Assembly: GCF_001586255.1 (NCBI RefSeq)
Contig: NZ_CP014544.1
Coordinates: forward strand, 2,015,501 to 2,079,500
Direction: 5' to 3'
From: Zhongshania aliphaticivorans
GTDB lineage: Bacteria > Pseudomonadota > Gammaproteobacteria > Pseudomonadales > Spongiibacteraceae
DNA length: 64,000 nucleotides
Shown: one piece after another, positions 9,652 through 18,600 of the stretch
Layout: every line of letters starts with the position of its first letter
Position numbering within the stretch: the stretch's first letter is position 1
Program-made: the position numbers and the translations under genes
The notes under the pieces: generated by a model
Databases searched by the model: none
Seen by the model: the letters and a program-made list of their open reading frames with translations, nothing else
Told to the model about the DNA's origin: nothing

Positions 9652-10884
9652 TTAGTGGTCGTGTGAAGCGCCAGATTTTTCGATATCGGCCTTGATGATG
9701 TAGCTGTTTTCGGTAACGTATTCGGTTCCCAGCTTTAGCCCACCTAGGACTTCAATCCAGTCGCCCGCCTCGCGACCGAGCTCCAGCATCCGAACTTCGT
9801 ATTGGTCGCCTACTTTGGCGTAGACCACGGTGAAATCCCGAAAGCCTTGCAGTGCTTGGCGCTTTACCGCGAGTGGCACTTCATAGCGAGCAACTTCCAC
9901 ATCGCCGCGAACAAAGCTCCCCACTGGCAGCGCAAGATTGCTGGCGTCAACACTGACGCGTATATCCGCAGATTGATCCGCATTCAGCAGTGGAGAAATC
10001 CACTGCACGTCACCTTCTCCAATTTCTTCCATCGCATCGTTGAGCAACTGCACGCTGTTGTTTAGCGCAATTCGACGACGGTCGTCAGGGTAGGCTTTGA
10101 GTAAAACCACTTGGCGGGAGCGATCAACAATACTCACCAGCGTACGGCCAGCAGTCGCTTCGCCGATATTAACCGGCAGGGCCGCAATTTCACCGGCAAT
10201 ATCGGCGCGCAACACATAGGATTTCAGGCTTTCGTTACTCTCGATGCTCATCAACGGAGTGCCCGCTTTCACCTGCTGACCTAAGCTAACGTGAATGGCT
10301 TTAATCACACCGTCGAAACGGGCGCTTAACTGCGTTAAAGCATTGGTATCGGCTGCCAGTCGACCGAAGAGCGGCAGCCGCTCTACGAGCACTTGTGAAC
10401 GTGCAGTACCAGTGGTGATACCCATGGCGTCAGCCACGTCGGCATTAATCCGAGTTCGTCCCTCAAAATTATCGTACTGCCACTCATAGCGCTTATCGCC
10501 GTAGGCCGCATTGAGCGTAACTAGAAAAGAATGTGGCTCGACTATTTCCATATCACCGCGCAAAAAATCTTCTTGCGGCCTGAAATTGATTTGATCGTCG
10601 CCATCACCGAGGCGCCCCAAAGTAACGCTCACCTTGACGTTTTCTGGAGGCAATGCCTCGCCACCTTGACTTGCCCACACCCGAAACTCTGGCGGTACAC
10701 CGGTCTCGAAGATGGCCAATTCAATCGCGAAGTCATCCTCGCGCAACATACGCCCCCGGTGCGGGCCTTTTTCAGGTTCAATTTCCTGCACTTCGGCGCC
10801 AACGGCGAGTGCAGCGCTACTTAAACTCATTAATAGCGAGACAAGCATACTGACGATTAACGATCGTTTTACTGAATTACTCAT
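9652..10884 (-). CDS. czcB: RND periplasmic adaptor, CzcB family
   Basis: A 410-residue membrane-fusion protein with a secretory leader (ending ALA). It then has an N-terminal domain of about 120 residues, a barrel-sandwich lipoyl segment (FDGVIKAIHVSLGQQVKAGTPLMSIES and RADIAGEIAALPVNIGEATA, each quoted only in part), and a beta-barrel and membrane-proximal domain. The tail ends SGASHDH, a possible metal-binding end. It links CzcA to the outer-membrane channel. It overlaps czcC by four bases (ATGA), showing translational coupling. Confidence 0.92.
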   Translation of the reverse strand: MSNSVKRSLIVSMLVSLLMSLSSAALAVGAEVQEIEPEKGPHRGRMLREDDFAIELAIFETGVPPEFRVWASQGGEALPPENVKVSVTLGRLGDGDDQINFRPQEDFLRGDMEIVEPHSFLVTLNAAYGDKRYEWQYDNFEGRTRINADVADAMGITTGTARSQVLVERLPLFGRLAADTNALTQLSARFDGVIKAIHVSLGQQVKAGTPLMSIESNESLKSYVLRADIAGEIAALPVNIGEATAGRTLVSIVDRSRQVVLLKAYPDDRRRIALNNSVQLLNDAMEEIGEGDVQWISPLLNADQSADIRVSVDASNLALPVGSFVRGDVEVARYEVPLAVKRQALQGFRDFTVVYAKVGDQYEVRMLELGREAGDWIEVLGGLKLGTEYVTENSYIIKADIEKSGASHDH

Positions 10885-12188
10885 GGATTTACCTCATCGT
10901 TGCCCAGCAGTGGCAAACCGGTTAGACGTTCAATTTCGACGCGTGTGAGCTGTGCTTTAAACTGACTATCCAGTAAATGACTGCGTGTCACGAGCAATTC
11001 CTGCTGCACCCCGCGCCAATCTTGGTAGCTGTACCGGCCAAGCTGGTAGGCGTTTCGGGCTTCTTTCTGGGCTTGTTCAAGCGTTGGGATAATGTGCTCA
11101 CGCAGTGCGCCAACCACATGCTGCGCGTGCTGAAACTCTTGAAGCAAAACATACAAGCGCGCTTCCAGCACTAATTGCACTGCATCAGCATCTGCGCGAT
11201 AAGCATCACGATTCGCAGCTAAGGCGGCGATACGTCCACGATTACGCTGTTCGCCCCCTAAGGGCATAGTAAAACCAGCTACTAAGGCGTAGTCGTCGGT
11301 ATTTTCAAAACGCCTTACACCGGTTGAAAACTGCCATCGTGACTGGGCTTCCGTTTTTGCTAAGGCGATCTCGGATTGCGCAATGCGCTCTTGGCTGAGT
11401 AGTTTCTGCACGCGCGGATGACTGCTTAGCTGCAGCGCTAGCTCCTCGTAGTTCAGTTTGCCGGTGGCAATGGCGAGGGAGCCTGATACTGTATCAAAAT
11501 CGAGTTGTCGCGCACTCCACTGGGTCGCCAACATCCGCTTAGCGCCACGAATTTCATGATCCAGATCTTCGAGTGTTATCTCTGCCCGCGCTAACTCGGC
11601 TTCAGCACGAAGCTTGTCAGCGAGCAGCGATTTGCCTGCATCCATGCGCTTTGACAGTTCTTTAACCACTGAATCCGCTTGCGCTCTTGCGGCTGCAGCG
11701 AGTTCTTTACGCTGCTGATAAACGACTACGGTGAGAAATTGACGGGCAGTCTCGGCGGCCACATCCAGCTTCTTTATCGCTTGCTCATCGCTAATCACCT
11801 GTTTTTGCACGTCAGCACTATGTCCGCGCTGCTGCAGTAAGTCACCCTCTAAAACCCAACTAATACTGAGCGTTGACTGAAGGCTGTCAGAACCGCTGTA
11901 GTCCCCCGAGCCAAATCCATCTTCAACACTTAAGCCAAGCTGGGGGCGACTGCCGACCCGTGCCTGCTGCGCCATTCCATCGGCAGCTGCGCGACGGTAG
12001 TAAAAGGCTTGGAGCTCTGGGTGTTTAGTAAAGCTTCGTTGAATGGCCTCGTTTAACGTTAAGGATTTCTCTGCCACAGAGGCCGTCGACATAGTCAGCA
12101 ATAACGGAATTAGGGCAAGCGTTTTACGCCAAAAAAACCGATCTACAATCGGTTTTTTTGGCGTTAGAAACGGACTAAAAACATACAT
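10881..12188 (-). CDS. czcC: TolC-type outer-membrane channel, CzcC family
   Basis: A 435-residue outer-membrane efflux protein. Two OEP repeats are visible: SLTLNEAIQRSFTKHPELQ near the start and the heptad-rich QAQKEARNAYQLGRYSYQDW helix near the end. The leader is odd. Its first 22 residues (up to WRK) precede the hydrophobic signal core LALIPLLLTMSTASVA and include an internal 17-bp perfect palindrome. The ATG at 12188 has GAGG eight bases upstream, overlapping the end of the M56 gene, so this start is likely. Downstream partners are czcB and czcA. Confidence 0.9.
   Translation of the reverse strand: MYVFSPFLTPKKPIVDRFFWRKTLALIPLLLTMSTASVAEKSLTLNEAIQRSFTKHPELQAFYYRRAAADGMAQQARVGSRPQLGLSVEDGFGSGDYSGSDSLQSTLSISWVLEGDLLQQRGHSADVQKQVISDEQAIKKLDVAAETARQFLTVVVYQQRKELAAAARAQADSVVKELSKRMDAGKSLLADKLRAEAELARAEITLEDLDHEIRGAKRMLATQWSARQLDFDTVSGSLAIATGKLNYEELALQLSSHPRVQKLLSQERIAQSEIALAKTEAQSRWQFSTGVRRFENTDDYALVAGFTMPLGGEQRNRGRIAALAANRDAYRADADAVQLVLEARLYVLLQEFQHAQHVVGALREHIIPTLEQAQKEARNAYQLGRYSYQDWRGVQQELLVTRSHLLDSQFKAQLTRVEIERLTGLPLLGNDEVNP
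12126..12164. promoter_or_regulatory. Perfect palindrome inside the czcC leader (candidate operator or hairpin)
   Basis: Arms ACGCCAAAAAAACCGAT and ATCGGTTTTTTTGGCGT are perfectly complementary over 17 bp around a 5-base loop (CTACA). The site overlaps codons 9-21 of czcC. The core AAAAAACCGAT-N5-ATCGGTTTTTT recurs, with different but again self-complementary flanks, in front of the blaI-type gene (13569-13617). Confidence 0.65.
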
Positions 12189-12197
12189 AAATACGCC

Positions 12198-13151
12198 TCA
12201 ATGACTAAAAATTGCTTCAACCGCATGATGATAGCTATCCACACTCAAAAGGCAGGAAGCCAAAAGTACACACAGAAATACAACAAACAACGATAAGGGG
12301 AAACTGCGGCCTGGTTCAGACCTCAGCTGATAATGAACACGCGCTTCAATTTCAGACGCATAGAAATGACAAGACAAGGGACTGGAGAATTGCTGCTGAT
12401 TTCGCGACAAGCGGCATAGTTTTATCACGGTACTAGCAACGGTGGTGCCACCCGATCCGCCCACAGCCGCATAATCGTCTGCTGCAAGCTCCAAGCACAA
12501 AGAAAATTCGCGGCGTAACCGGTTGCTAGTGAATGGTAGGTAAAACGCCGCAAGAAAGGAAAAAGACCACTTCCGTAAAGGGTCAAACCTCTGCTGGTGG
12601 GCGAGTTCATGGCGACAAACGATGTCATTTTCAGCCGCAGATAATTGTGCTTGCAAGGCAGAACTAATGAAGACTTTAGGCCGAAAAAGACCAGCGGTGA
12701 ACGCATAAATCACCGTAGAGTCCACGCTACTATTTTTAGTAAAACCATCAAGGGTAAGCAGCGCACCAAGGGCAGACCGATGCTTAAGCAATTGGTGAGT
12801 ATGGCGAACTATCGCTAGAAAAGACGCCGCGGAAAATAGAAGTACTATCGCGCTGTGCCAGCTATATAAGTTGAAAACATTAATATGGTGCCAATGGGTA
12901 AGCGCCAAGAACCACGAGGGCATAACCGCGGCAGAATCAGGCATTAGTACAACGCTTGCAACGCTTAGAGCAACAAGCCAAGGGATCAAAACAAATGACC
13001 ACAACACCCATTGGCGAGCGCCTGCGGATAATTTGACCCGCCACTGTTCAGTAGTTCGAAAAACGAAAGTAAGAATTAGTGAGCAATAGAAAAACACCGA
13101 TGCGGCAATAAACACGCTATTTAGGGTAATCGCATAACCGCCGACAAGCAT
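12198..13151 (-). CDS. M56-family membrane metallopeptidase (BlaR1/MecR1-like, no sensor domain)
   Basis: A 317-residue membrane protease. Hydrophobic helices occur near 8-30, 46-70 and 100-118, then a cytosolic zinc site H181-E-L-A-H185 (in CRHELAHQQRFDPLRKW) with the third ligand region E221LAAD, and a final helix (about 287-306). M56 proteases such as BlaR1 cleave their partner BlaI repressor on sensing a signal. True BlaR1 has a C-terminal penicillin-binding sensor of about 250 residues; this protein ends after the last helix and lacks it. A His-rich stretch (LTHWHHINVFNLYSWH, 85-99) could be a metal sensor. It is 2 bp from the repressor gene and 9 bp from czcC, so a metal-responsive switch is inferred. 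Confidence 0.85.
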   Translation of the reverse strand: MLVGGYAITLNSVFIAASVFFYCSLILTFVFRTTEQWRVKLSAGARQWVLWSFVLIPWLVALSVASVVLMPDSAAVMPSWFLALTHWHHINVFNLYSWHSAIVLLFSAASFLAIVRHTHQLLKHRSALGALLTLDGFTKNSSVDSTVIYAFTAGLFRPKVFISSALQAQLSAAENDIVCRHELAHQQRFDPLRKWSFSFLAAFYLPFTSNRLRREFSLCLELAADDYAAVGGSGGTTVASTVIKLCRLSRNQQQFSSPLSCHFYASEIEARVHYQLRSEPGRSFPLSLFVVFLCVLLASCLLSVDSYHHAVEAIFSH

Positions 13152-13153
13152 TC

Positions 13154-13534
13154 TTATTTCCCCGATTTATCGCTGGCGCGGCGCTGATCAATAAGCGATG
13201 CCAATGCCTGCAATTGCGTTTCAGTCATTTCTGCTGACAGGGAGCTAAATGCGGCCAATAAGGTGTCTTCATTGTCAGTGTAATCGGCGGCGACTTCGCG
13301 CATCAATTGCGCCAGAAAAGCATTTTTGGCCATAGCTGCACGATAAATGAAGGCGTGGCCAGCTTTATTACGGATTAAGAGCTTCTTTTTATATAGCCGG
13401 TCAAGGGTACTTTGGATCGTGTTTAACGTTCTCACCGAATCATCCGTAAGCTCGCGATGTACCCGCTTAGCGTCTGCTTCATCTGTATCCCAAAAATACT
13501 GGAGAACCAATTTTTCCAAATATCCCAATTGCAT
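13154..13534 (-). CDS. BlaI/MecI/CopY-family transcriptional repressor
   Basis: A 126-residue winged-helix repressor. The N-terminal DNA-binding domain shows the family pattern LGYLEKLVLQYFWDTDEADA, RTLNTIQSTLDRLYKKKLL and HAFIYRAAMAKNAF. The C-terminal helices form the dimer interface, in which M56 proteases cut. It is the first gene of the operon with the M56 protease and czcCBA. A long palindrome overlapping its promoter is the likely operator. There is no Cys cluster as in CopY, so metal is probably sensed by the partner protease. Confidence 0.9.
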   Translation of the reverse strand: MQLGYLEKLVLQYFWDTDEADAKRVHRELTDDSVRTLNTIQSTLDRLYKKKLLIRNKAGHAFIYRAAMAKNAFLAQLMREVAADYTDNEDTLLAAFSSLSAEMTETQLQALASLIDQRRASDKSGK

Positions 13535-13568
13535 GCCACATTCGACCTAGGTTTACAGAAGAATAGTA

Positions 13569-13617
13569 TAGTGCCTACGAAAAAACCGATCGTCAATCGT
13601 TTTTTTCGTAGGCACTA
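13569..13617. promoter_or_regulatory. 22-bp-arm palindrome over the blaI-type promoter (candidate operator)
   Basis: Arms 13569-13590 and 13596-13617 pair at 21 of 22 positions around a 5-base loop. On the minus strand a TTGACG (-35-like) spans the loop and TATACT (-10-like, 13565-13570) follows after 20 bases, 31 bases before the repressor ATG. A repressor bound here would cover the promoter. The core is shared with the palindrome at 12126-12164. Confidence 0.65.
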
Positions 13618-13774
13618 CAACGAAGAAAATGGGTTAAATGATAAACAGAAGCGGAACCGCTGAGGGATCGCAGGTTGAGGCGCCAAATCCCCCGCTATAC
13701 CCAACGTAGATAAATTCATGCGAGGTCGACCAATTATCAGCGATGACGAGCGCAACGAATTTAGGGTGGGTGAG

Positions 13775-14392
13775 TTAATTTATCCGCTTGAAATGACAAT
13801 AAATGAAACTCTGCATTTTGCCTATCGGCGTTTGGTGAGATTCTTCTTCGTGGCCTAATAATTCAAACTGCGCACCTAATTCGGCGTGTAACGTACTCGG
13901 AGAATAACGGCGCACAGGCAGACCGCTGCATTGCTCGGGGCCATTCTCGGAAAAAGTCGCAATGATCATGTGCCCACCTAATTTAACGCAATCTAATACT
14001 GTTTCAACATAGCTGCGCCTATTGGCTCCCTCTATCAGGAAATGAAACACCGCACGGTCATGCCATAAGTCGATACCCTGCATAGGAAGAAGGAAGTGAA
14101 GAACATTCCCCTCAATCCACTGTACTTTTTTAGAAGTATCTCCTAGTCGTTTTTTGACCGCGTTAAGCGCGGCCCCAGATATGTCCATGACGGTTACATT
14201 AACAAAATCATTTTCCAGCAATGAATCTACAAGAGTGGATGCACCGCCGCCGACATCTATTATTTTTGCTGTTTTCTCAATATTGATTTGTTGAATAATG
14301 TGCAGCGAACGGGATGCGTGGGGCTGAAACCAGCTTACAGAGTCAGCTGATTTTGTTGTGTATACTGCATTCCAATGCGCTTTGGTGTCCAT
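13775..14392 (-). CDS. Class I SAM-dependent methyltransferase
   Basis: A 205-residue soluble enzyme of Rossmann type. Motif I is KIIDVGGGASTLVDSLL (about 42-58), motif II VTVMDISGAAL, then VQWIEGNVLHF and DLWHDRAVFHFL. The N-terminus (HWNAVYTTKSADSVSWFQPH) is typical of a group of small methyltransferases often found near metal or metalloid resistance genes. The substrate is unknown. It lies between the two-component system and the czc operon, with its own 84-bp upstream gap. Confidence 0.82.
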   Translation of the reverse strand: MDTKAHWNAVYTTKSADSVSWFQPHASRSLHIIQQINIEKTAKIIDVGGGASTLVDSLLENDFVNVTVMDISGAALNAVKKRLGDTSKKVQWIEGNVLHFLLPMQGIDLWHDRAVFHFLIEGANRRSYVETVLDCVKLGGHMIIATFSENGPEQCSGLPVRRYSPSTLHAELGAQFELLGHEEESHQTPIGKMQSFIYCHFKRIN

Positions 14393-14476
14393 AAAGGCCC
14401 CTTCATCGAATTTAAAAACCGCGAATTTTTTTGGCGCACTGCTTTATAGTAAATATCCAATACGCACTAATATATC

Positions 14477-15892
14477 TTAACTTTCGATCATGCTGATAGG
14501 TAAACGTATTGAAAAGTATGTCACGCTGCTATTAGAGTCAGCATCGACCCTACCACCATGAGCTTCAACAATGGACTTAACTATTGCCAGGCCCAGGCCA
14601 GCTCCCTCACTGAGTCGCTGACGCGAAGGATCAACGCGATAGAATCGATCAAATATTTTTGGTAGATGTTCTGGGGGGATCTTTAAACCGGGGTTTTCAA
14701 CACGGAGCTCTACCCATGCATCATCTGTTTTTTTTAGTTTCACGTTAATTGTTTGCCCGGCCGGTGTATATCGCAATGCATTTGATAGCAAATTAGATAT
14801 GGCGCGCCTCAACATAGCCCGATCGCCACTCAGCATGGGTGTGCTTCCGTCTAAAGTCAGAACAATCTGTTTCTCCTCTGCCAAAGCCTCAAAAAAGTCA
14901 AATAACTCCCGCACTTCATGCCCGAGATCCAGCCACTCACGTACTGGATTACGTAAACCGTGTTCGCTTTGAGCCAACCACAGCATGTCGTTGACCATTT
15001 TCGCTAAGCGCTCCTGTTCTTCTAAATTTGAGTATAGTAACTCTTGGTATTCCTCCAAGCTTCTGGCCCGATTAAGCGCGACTTGGGTTTGGGTAATGGA
15101 ATTTGTTAAGGGTGTACGCAGTTCGTGGGCGATATCAGCAGAAAAGTGCGAAAGTCGAGCAAAGCTGTCTTCCAAACGACCGATCATGTAATTGAATGAG
15201 TCAACAAGCCCTCGCAGCTCACCCGGTACAATATTTGGGTCTATTCGCACATGCAGGCGATCGGCTTGGACATCGCGCATAGTGTCGCTTAAGCCGCGCA
15301 GCGGCGCATGCCCCTGATGTACGCCAAACCAAGCGGCCAACAACGTGACGACGCCAGCTAAAGTCATAATAAGCCACAGGCTGCGCCTAAAATTATCGAG
15401 AAAGAAGATATGGAAGTTCATATCCATGGCCGCGACAATACGATAATTACGTCCACTAATTAGAGTTTGGGTAATGGCACCTCGGTAAGCATTTCCCCCT
15501 GCGCCCCAGCTATGTAAATTAGCTGCTAAAATACGGGAGACGGGCGTATAGAGAGTCACTGGCGTGAGCAGTTCGTCATCACTCGGCCCGTAGATGAGTT
15601 GTCCGTCTGGGCTCCAAACTTGGAAATATACGCCATGATGTCCTGAAACCGCGTGGGATAGCACTTCAGGTAGCCGCGGGATGTCGTCTGCGCCTGCCCG
15701 TAACGCCCGTTCCACGGCCTGAGTAATAACAATGAGCTCATCGGCATCCTGCTCAGCAAAGTGACGTTTTACGGCTTGTTGAACAAGGTGTGCAGTCATC
15801 AGTAGGCTTAGGCCGATGGCAAGGGCAACGAAGACCATCACTCTTGTTGTTAGCGATAACGGGCGACGCTTAACTCGACTAAGCCACTTCAT
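14477..15892 (-). CDS. Heavy-metal sensor histidine kinase (CusS/CopS-like)
   Basis: About 471 residues. A transmembrane helix near 20-40, a periplasmic sensor of about 120 residues, a second helix, then HAMP ([15 protein letters not shown]), HisKA with the phosphorylated His in [17 protein letters not shown], and HATPase with [11 protein letters not shown] and [18 protein letters not shown]. The domain order is that of the CusS family, which senses periplasmic copper or silver. I chose the ATG at 15892, which overlaps the response-regulator gene by 14 bp; a longer reading is possible but lies wholly inside that gene. Confidence 0.9.
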   Translation of the reverse strand: MKWLSRVKRRPLSLTTRVMVFVALAIGLSLLMTAHLVQQAVKRHFAEQDADELIVITQAVERALRAGADDIPRLPEVLSHAVSGHHGVYFQVWSPDGQLIYGPSDDELLTPVTLYTPVSRILAANLHSWGAGGNAYRGAITQTLISGRNYRIVAAMDMNFHIFFLDNFRRSLWLIMTLAGVVTLLAAWFGVHQGHAPLRGLSDTMRDVQADRLHVRIDPNIVPGELRGLVDSFNYMIGRLEDSFARLSHFSADIAHELRTPLTNSITQTQVALNRARSLEEYQELLYSNLEEQERLAKMVNDMLWLAQSEHGLRNPVREWLDLGHEVRELFDFFEALAEEKQIVLTLDGSTPMLSGDRAMLRRAISNLLSNALRYTPAGQTINVKLKKTDDAWVELRVENPGLKIPPEHLPKIFDRFYRVDPSRQRLSEGAGLGLAIVKSIVEAHGGRVDADSNSSVTYFSIRLPISMIES

Positions 15893-16571
15893 TATCGTCT
15901 TCGATCTCCAGTTTGTAGCCCATGCCACGCACAGTGTGAATCAACTTTGCTGGGAAATCGTCGTCGATTTTGGCACGCAGACGGCGAATCGCAACGTCAA
16001 TAACGTTTGTATCGGAATCAAAATTCATATCCCAAACTTGGGAGGCTATCAGGGATCGTGGTAATACCTCGCCCTCTCTACGCGCTAAAAGCTCCAACAG
16101 GCAGAATTCCTTGTGGCTAAGACTAATTTTTTTACCTCCACGGCTAGCGCGGCGGCGCGGAAGATCTAAGGTGAGGTCTGCAACAGTAATTTGATCTGAA
16201 AGCACAGGCGCTACACTTCTGCGCAGCAAGGTACGAACTCTAGCTAGTAGCTCAGCAAAGGCAAATGGCTTAACCAAATAATCATCTGCGCCAAGCTCAA
16301 GCCCTTTAACCCGGTCTTCTACGCTATCTCGGGCGGTAAGAAAAAGTACTGGAGTTTGCCGACCAGCTTCCCGAAGGGACTGCATTATTCGCCAGCCATC
16401 AACATCGGGTAACATGACATCTAACACCATCAGGTCAAAAACTTCCGTCATTGCAAGATGATGGCCATCGAGGCCGTTGCGCGCCAGCGTGACCATAAAT
16501 CCTGCCTCAGAAAGCCCCTGACGCAAATAATCGCCGGTCTTGAGTTCATCTTCCACTACCAATATCCGCAA
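15879..16571 (-). CDS. OmpR-family response regulator (CusR/CopR-like)
   Basis: A 230-residue regulator. The receiver domain has acidic residues VVEDE, phospho-Asp in [14 protein letters not shown], and Lys in [13 protein letters not shown]; the C-terminal winged helix has [17 protein letters not shown] and [12 protein letters not shown]. It is cotranscribed with the sensor kinase. Its start is divergent from copA, and the shared intergenic region holds a perfect 17-bp-arm palindrome that is the obvious binding site. Confidence 0.93.
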   Translation of the reverse strand: MRILVVEDELKTGDYLRQGLSEAGFMVTLARNGLDGHHLAMTEVFDLMVLDVMLPDVDGWRIMQSLREAGRQTPVLFLTARDSVEDRVKGLELGADDYLVKPFAFAELLARVRTLLRRSVAPVLSDQITVADLTLDLPRRRASRGGKKISLSHKEFCLLELLARREGEVLPRSLIASQVWDMNFDSDTNVIDVAIRRLRAKIDDDFPAKLIHTVRGMGYKLEIEDDNEVA

Positions 16572-16642
16572 AATTGCGTCGCTCCGTCGTTTGGCTTAAG
16601 TCAGTTTGATAAACATTATGGATGAGGCTTTCCAACACCAAG

Positions 16643-16680
16643 ATGACTTAAAGATTACAGCTTTGTAATCTTTAAGTCAT
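16643..16680. promoter_or_regulatory. Palindromic copper-regulator box between cusR-type and copA genes
   Basis: ATGACTTAAAGATTACA and its exact reverse complement flank a 4-base spacer (GCTT). The inner ATTACA...TGTAAT matches the general form of boxes bound by CopR/CusR-type regulators. It sits 71 bp from the regulator start and 66 bp from the copA start. Confidence 0.7.
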
Positions 16681-16746
16681 GCGAGTGACAGGTGTAGGTC
16701 TCTAGTATTACGAACACAAATCACTGAATGTATGAGGTAGTTGCCC

Positions 16747-18600
16747 GTGAGCCAATGGCTTCCCCAACAAAAACGATCTTTACAACCAAACCGCCGTCGC
16801 TTTGTACAAGGCCTTGCGGCTGGTGGCGTACTGGCAGCAACACCCACTTGGTTACAGGCAGCAATGAGCAGCAAAGTGGCACAGGGGCAAACGCCTGTTC
16901 TAAGTGGGCGTGAAATCAATCTTGTTATAGCCGAAAGTCCCGTCAACTTTACCGGCGTGACACGTATGGCAACAACGATCAACGGTTCCATACCCGCTCC
17001 TACTTTGCGTCTGCGCGAAGGCGATGAAGTGACGATTCGCGTCACCAATCACTTAGCAGTTGCCACCTCCATCCACTGGCATGGCATTCTTCTACCCTAC
17101 CAAATGGATGGCGTGCCTGGCATCAGTTTCAAAGGCATAGCGCCGGGCGAGACCTTTACGTATCGATTTACCCTACAGCAAAGCGGTACCTACTGGTATC
17201 ACAGCCATTCCGGTTTTCAAGAAATGACGGGGATGTATGGCGCACTCATCATTGAGCCTAGAGCAGGCGAAAGACACCGTTCTGACCAGGATTATGTGGT
17301 GCAACTTTCAGATTGGACTGACGAAGATCCTATGCGCGCTTTCAGTAAATTGAAAATTCAGAGCGATGTGTACAATTTCAATCAGCCCACCTTCTTTGAC
17401 TTTAGCGAAGATGTTTCAAAGCTTGGTTTACAGGCCGCACTGGAAAAGCGCCAGATGTGGAACAAGGCGCGCATGAATCCAACCGACTTGAACGACCTAT
17501 CGGCGGCCACGCTGACCTTCCTCATGAACGGTACAGCGCCTAATGGTAATTGGACGGGACTGTTCCAGAAAGGGCAACGCATACGCCTGCGCTTTATTAA
17601 TGCGGCAAGCAATAGCTTTTATGATGTGCGTATTCCCGGCTTAAAATTGACCGTCATTCAGGCCGACGGCCAAGATGTCGAACCGGTTTCCGTCGATGAA
17701 TTTCGCTTTGGCCCCGGCGAAACCTACGATGTATTGGTTGAACCCGCAGACGATGCCTACACGATCTTTGCCCAGAGTATGGATCGCACCGGTTATGCCC
17801 GAGGCACATTAGCATTGCAGCAAGGTCTATCCGCGCCAGTCCCTGCGCTTGATCCGGCAGAGTGGCTGACGATGTCAGACATGATGGGTGCAATGGGCAG
17901 CATGGCCGGCATGAATCATGATTCCATGAAAGGTATGGAAGGAATGAATCATGGCTCGATGAAGGGTATGCAGGGAATGGGCAGCATGGAAGGTATGAAG
18001 GGAATGGCGGGAATGAATGGTATGGATCATTCCGCCATGAATCACCAGCCAAAGAATCCTTTGGCCAAGCCCTCTAGCACTGTTAACCATGCCAGTAGTG
18101 AATACGGCGCGTCTGTCGATATGCGAGTGGATACACCACGCACCAATCTTGATGACCCAGGTATCGGTTTGCGTAACAACGGCCGACGAGTATTGACCCT
18201 AGCCGACCTGAAATCGATTAACGGGCTGCTGGATGATCGTCGCACCCCAACTAAGGAACTTGAACTACACCTCACTGGCAATATGGAGCGCTACAGCTGG
18301 TCATTCGACGGTTTGGAGTTTGGCAAAAGCACACCGGTGTCGTTGAAACACGGTGAGCGCGTTAGGGTTATTTTGCAAAATGACACCATGATGACGCATC
18401 CAATGCATTTACACGGCATGTGGAGTGAACTCGAAACCGACAAGGGTGAGCTGCGGGTTCGGCGCCACACCATTTCGGTTCAGCCATCGCAACGTATCAG
18501 CTTTTTAACAACTCCCAATGACCTTGGTCGCTGGGCGTGGCATTGCCACCTGTTATTTCATATGGATGCGGGGATGTTCCGCGAAGTGGTGGTGTCATGA
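16747..18600 (+). CDS. copA: Multicopper oxidase, copper resistance protein CopA
   Basis: About 617 residues. A Tat signal (NRRRFVQGLAAGGVLAATP) sends the folded protein to the periplasm. Copper-site motifs are in family order: HWHGILLPYQMDGVPG, YWYHSHSGFQEMTGMYG, then near the C-terminus HPMHLHGMW and AWHCHLLFHMDAGM. A Met/His-rich insert of about 60 residues (GMNHDSMKGMEGMNHGSMKG and onward) binds extra Cu(I). The enzyme oxidises or sequesters copper. I prefer the GTG at 16747, nine bases after GAGG, over a TTG two codons upstream. It overlaps copB by ATGA. Confidence 0.93.
   Translation: MSQWLPQQKRSLQPNRRRFVQGLAAGGVLAATPTWLQAAMSSKVAQGQTPVLSGREINLVIAESPVNFTGVTRMATTINGSIPAPTLRLREGDEVTIRVTNHLAVATSIHWHGILLPYQMDGVPGISFKGIAPGETFTYRFTLQQSGTYWYHSHSGFQEMTGMYGALIIEPRAGERHRSDQDYVVQLSDWTDEDPMRAFSKLKIQSDVYNFNQPTFFDFSEDVSKLGLQAALEKRQMWNKARMNPTDLNDLSAATLTFLMNGTAPNGNWTGLFQKGQRIRLRFINAASNSFYDVRIPGLKLTVIQADGQDVEPVSVDEFRFGPGETYDVLVEPADDAYTIFAQSMDRTGYARGTLALQQGLSAPVPALDPAEWLTMSDMMGAMGSMAGMNHDSMKGMEGMNHGSMKGMQGMGSMEGMKGMAGMNGMDHSAMNHQPKNPLAKPSSTVNHASSEYGASVDMRVDTPRTNLDDPGIGLRNNGRRVLTLADLKSINGLLDDRRTPTKELELHLTGNMERYSWSFDGLEFGKSTPVSLKHGERVRVILQNDTMMTHPMHLHGMWSELETDKGELRVRRHTISVQPSQRISFLTTPNDLGRWAWHCHLLFHMDAGMFREVVVS

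Noticed and set aside
17880-18060. Minus-strand frames opposite the Met-rich part of copA
   Set aside because: They are His-rich shadows of the Met/Gly codons on the other strand with no ribosome site.
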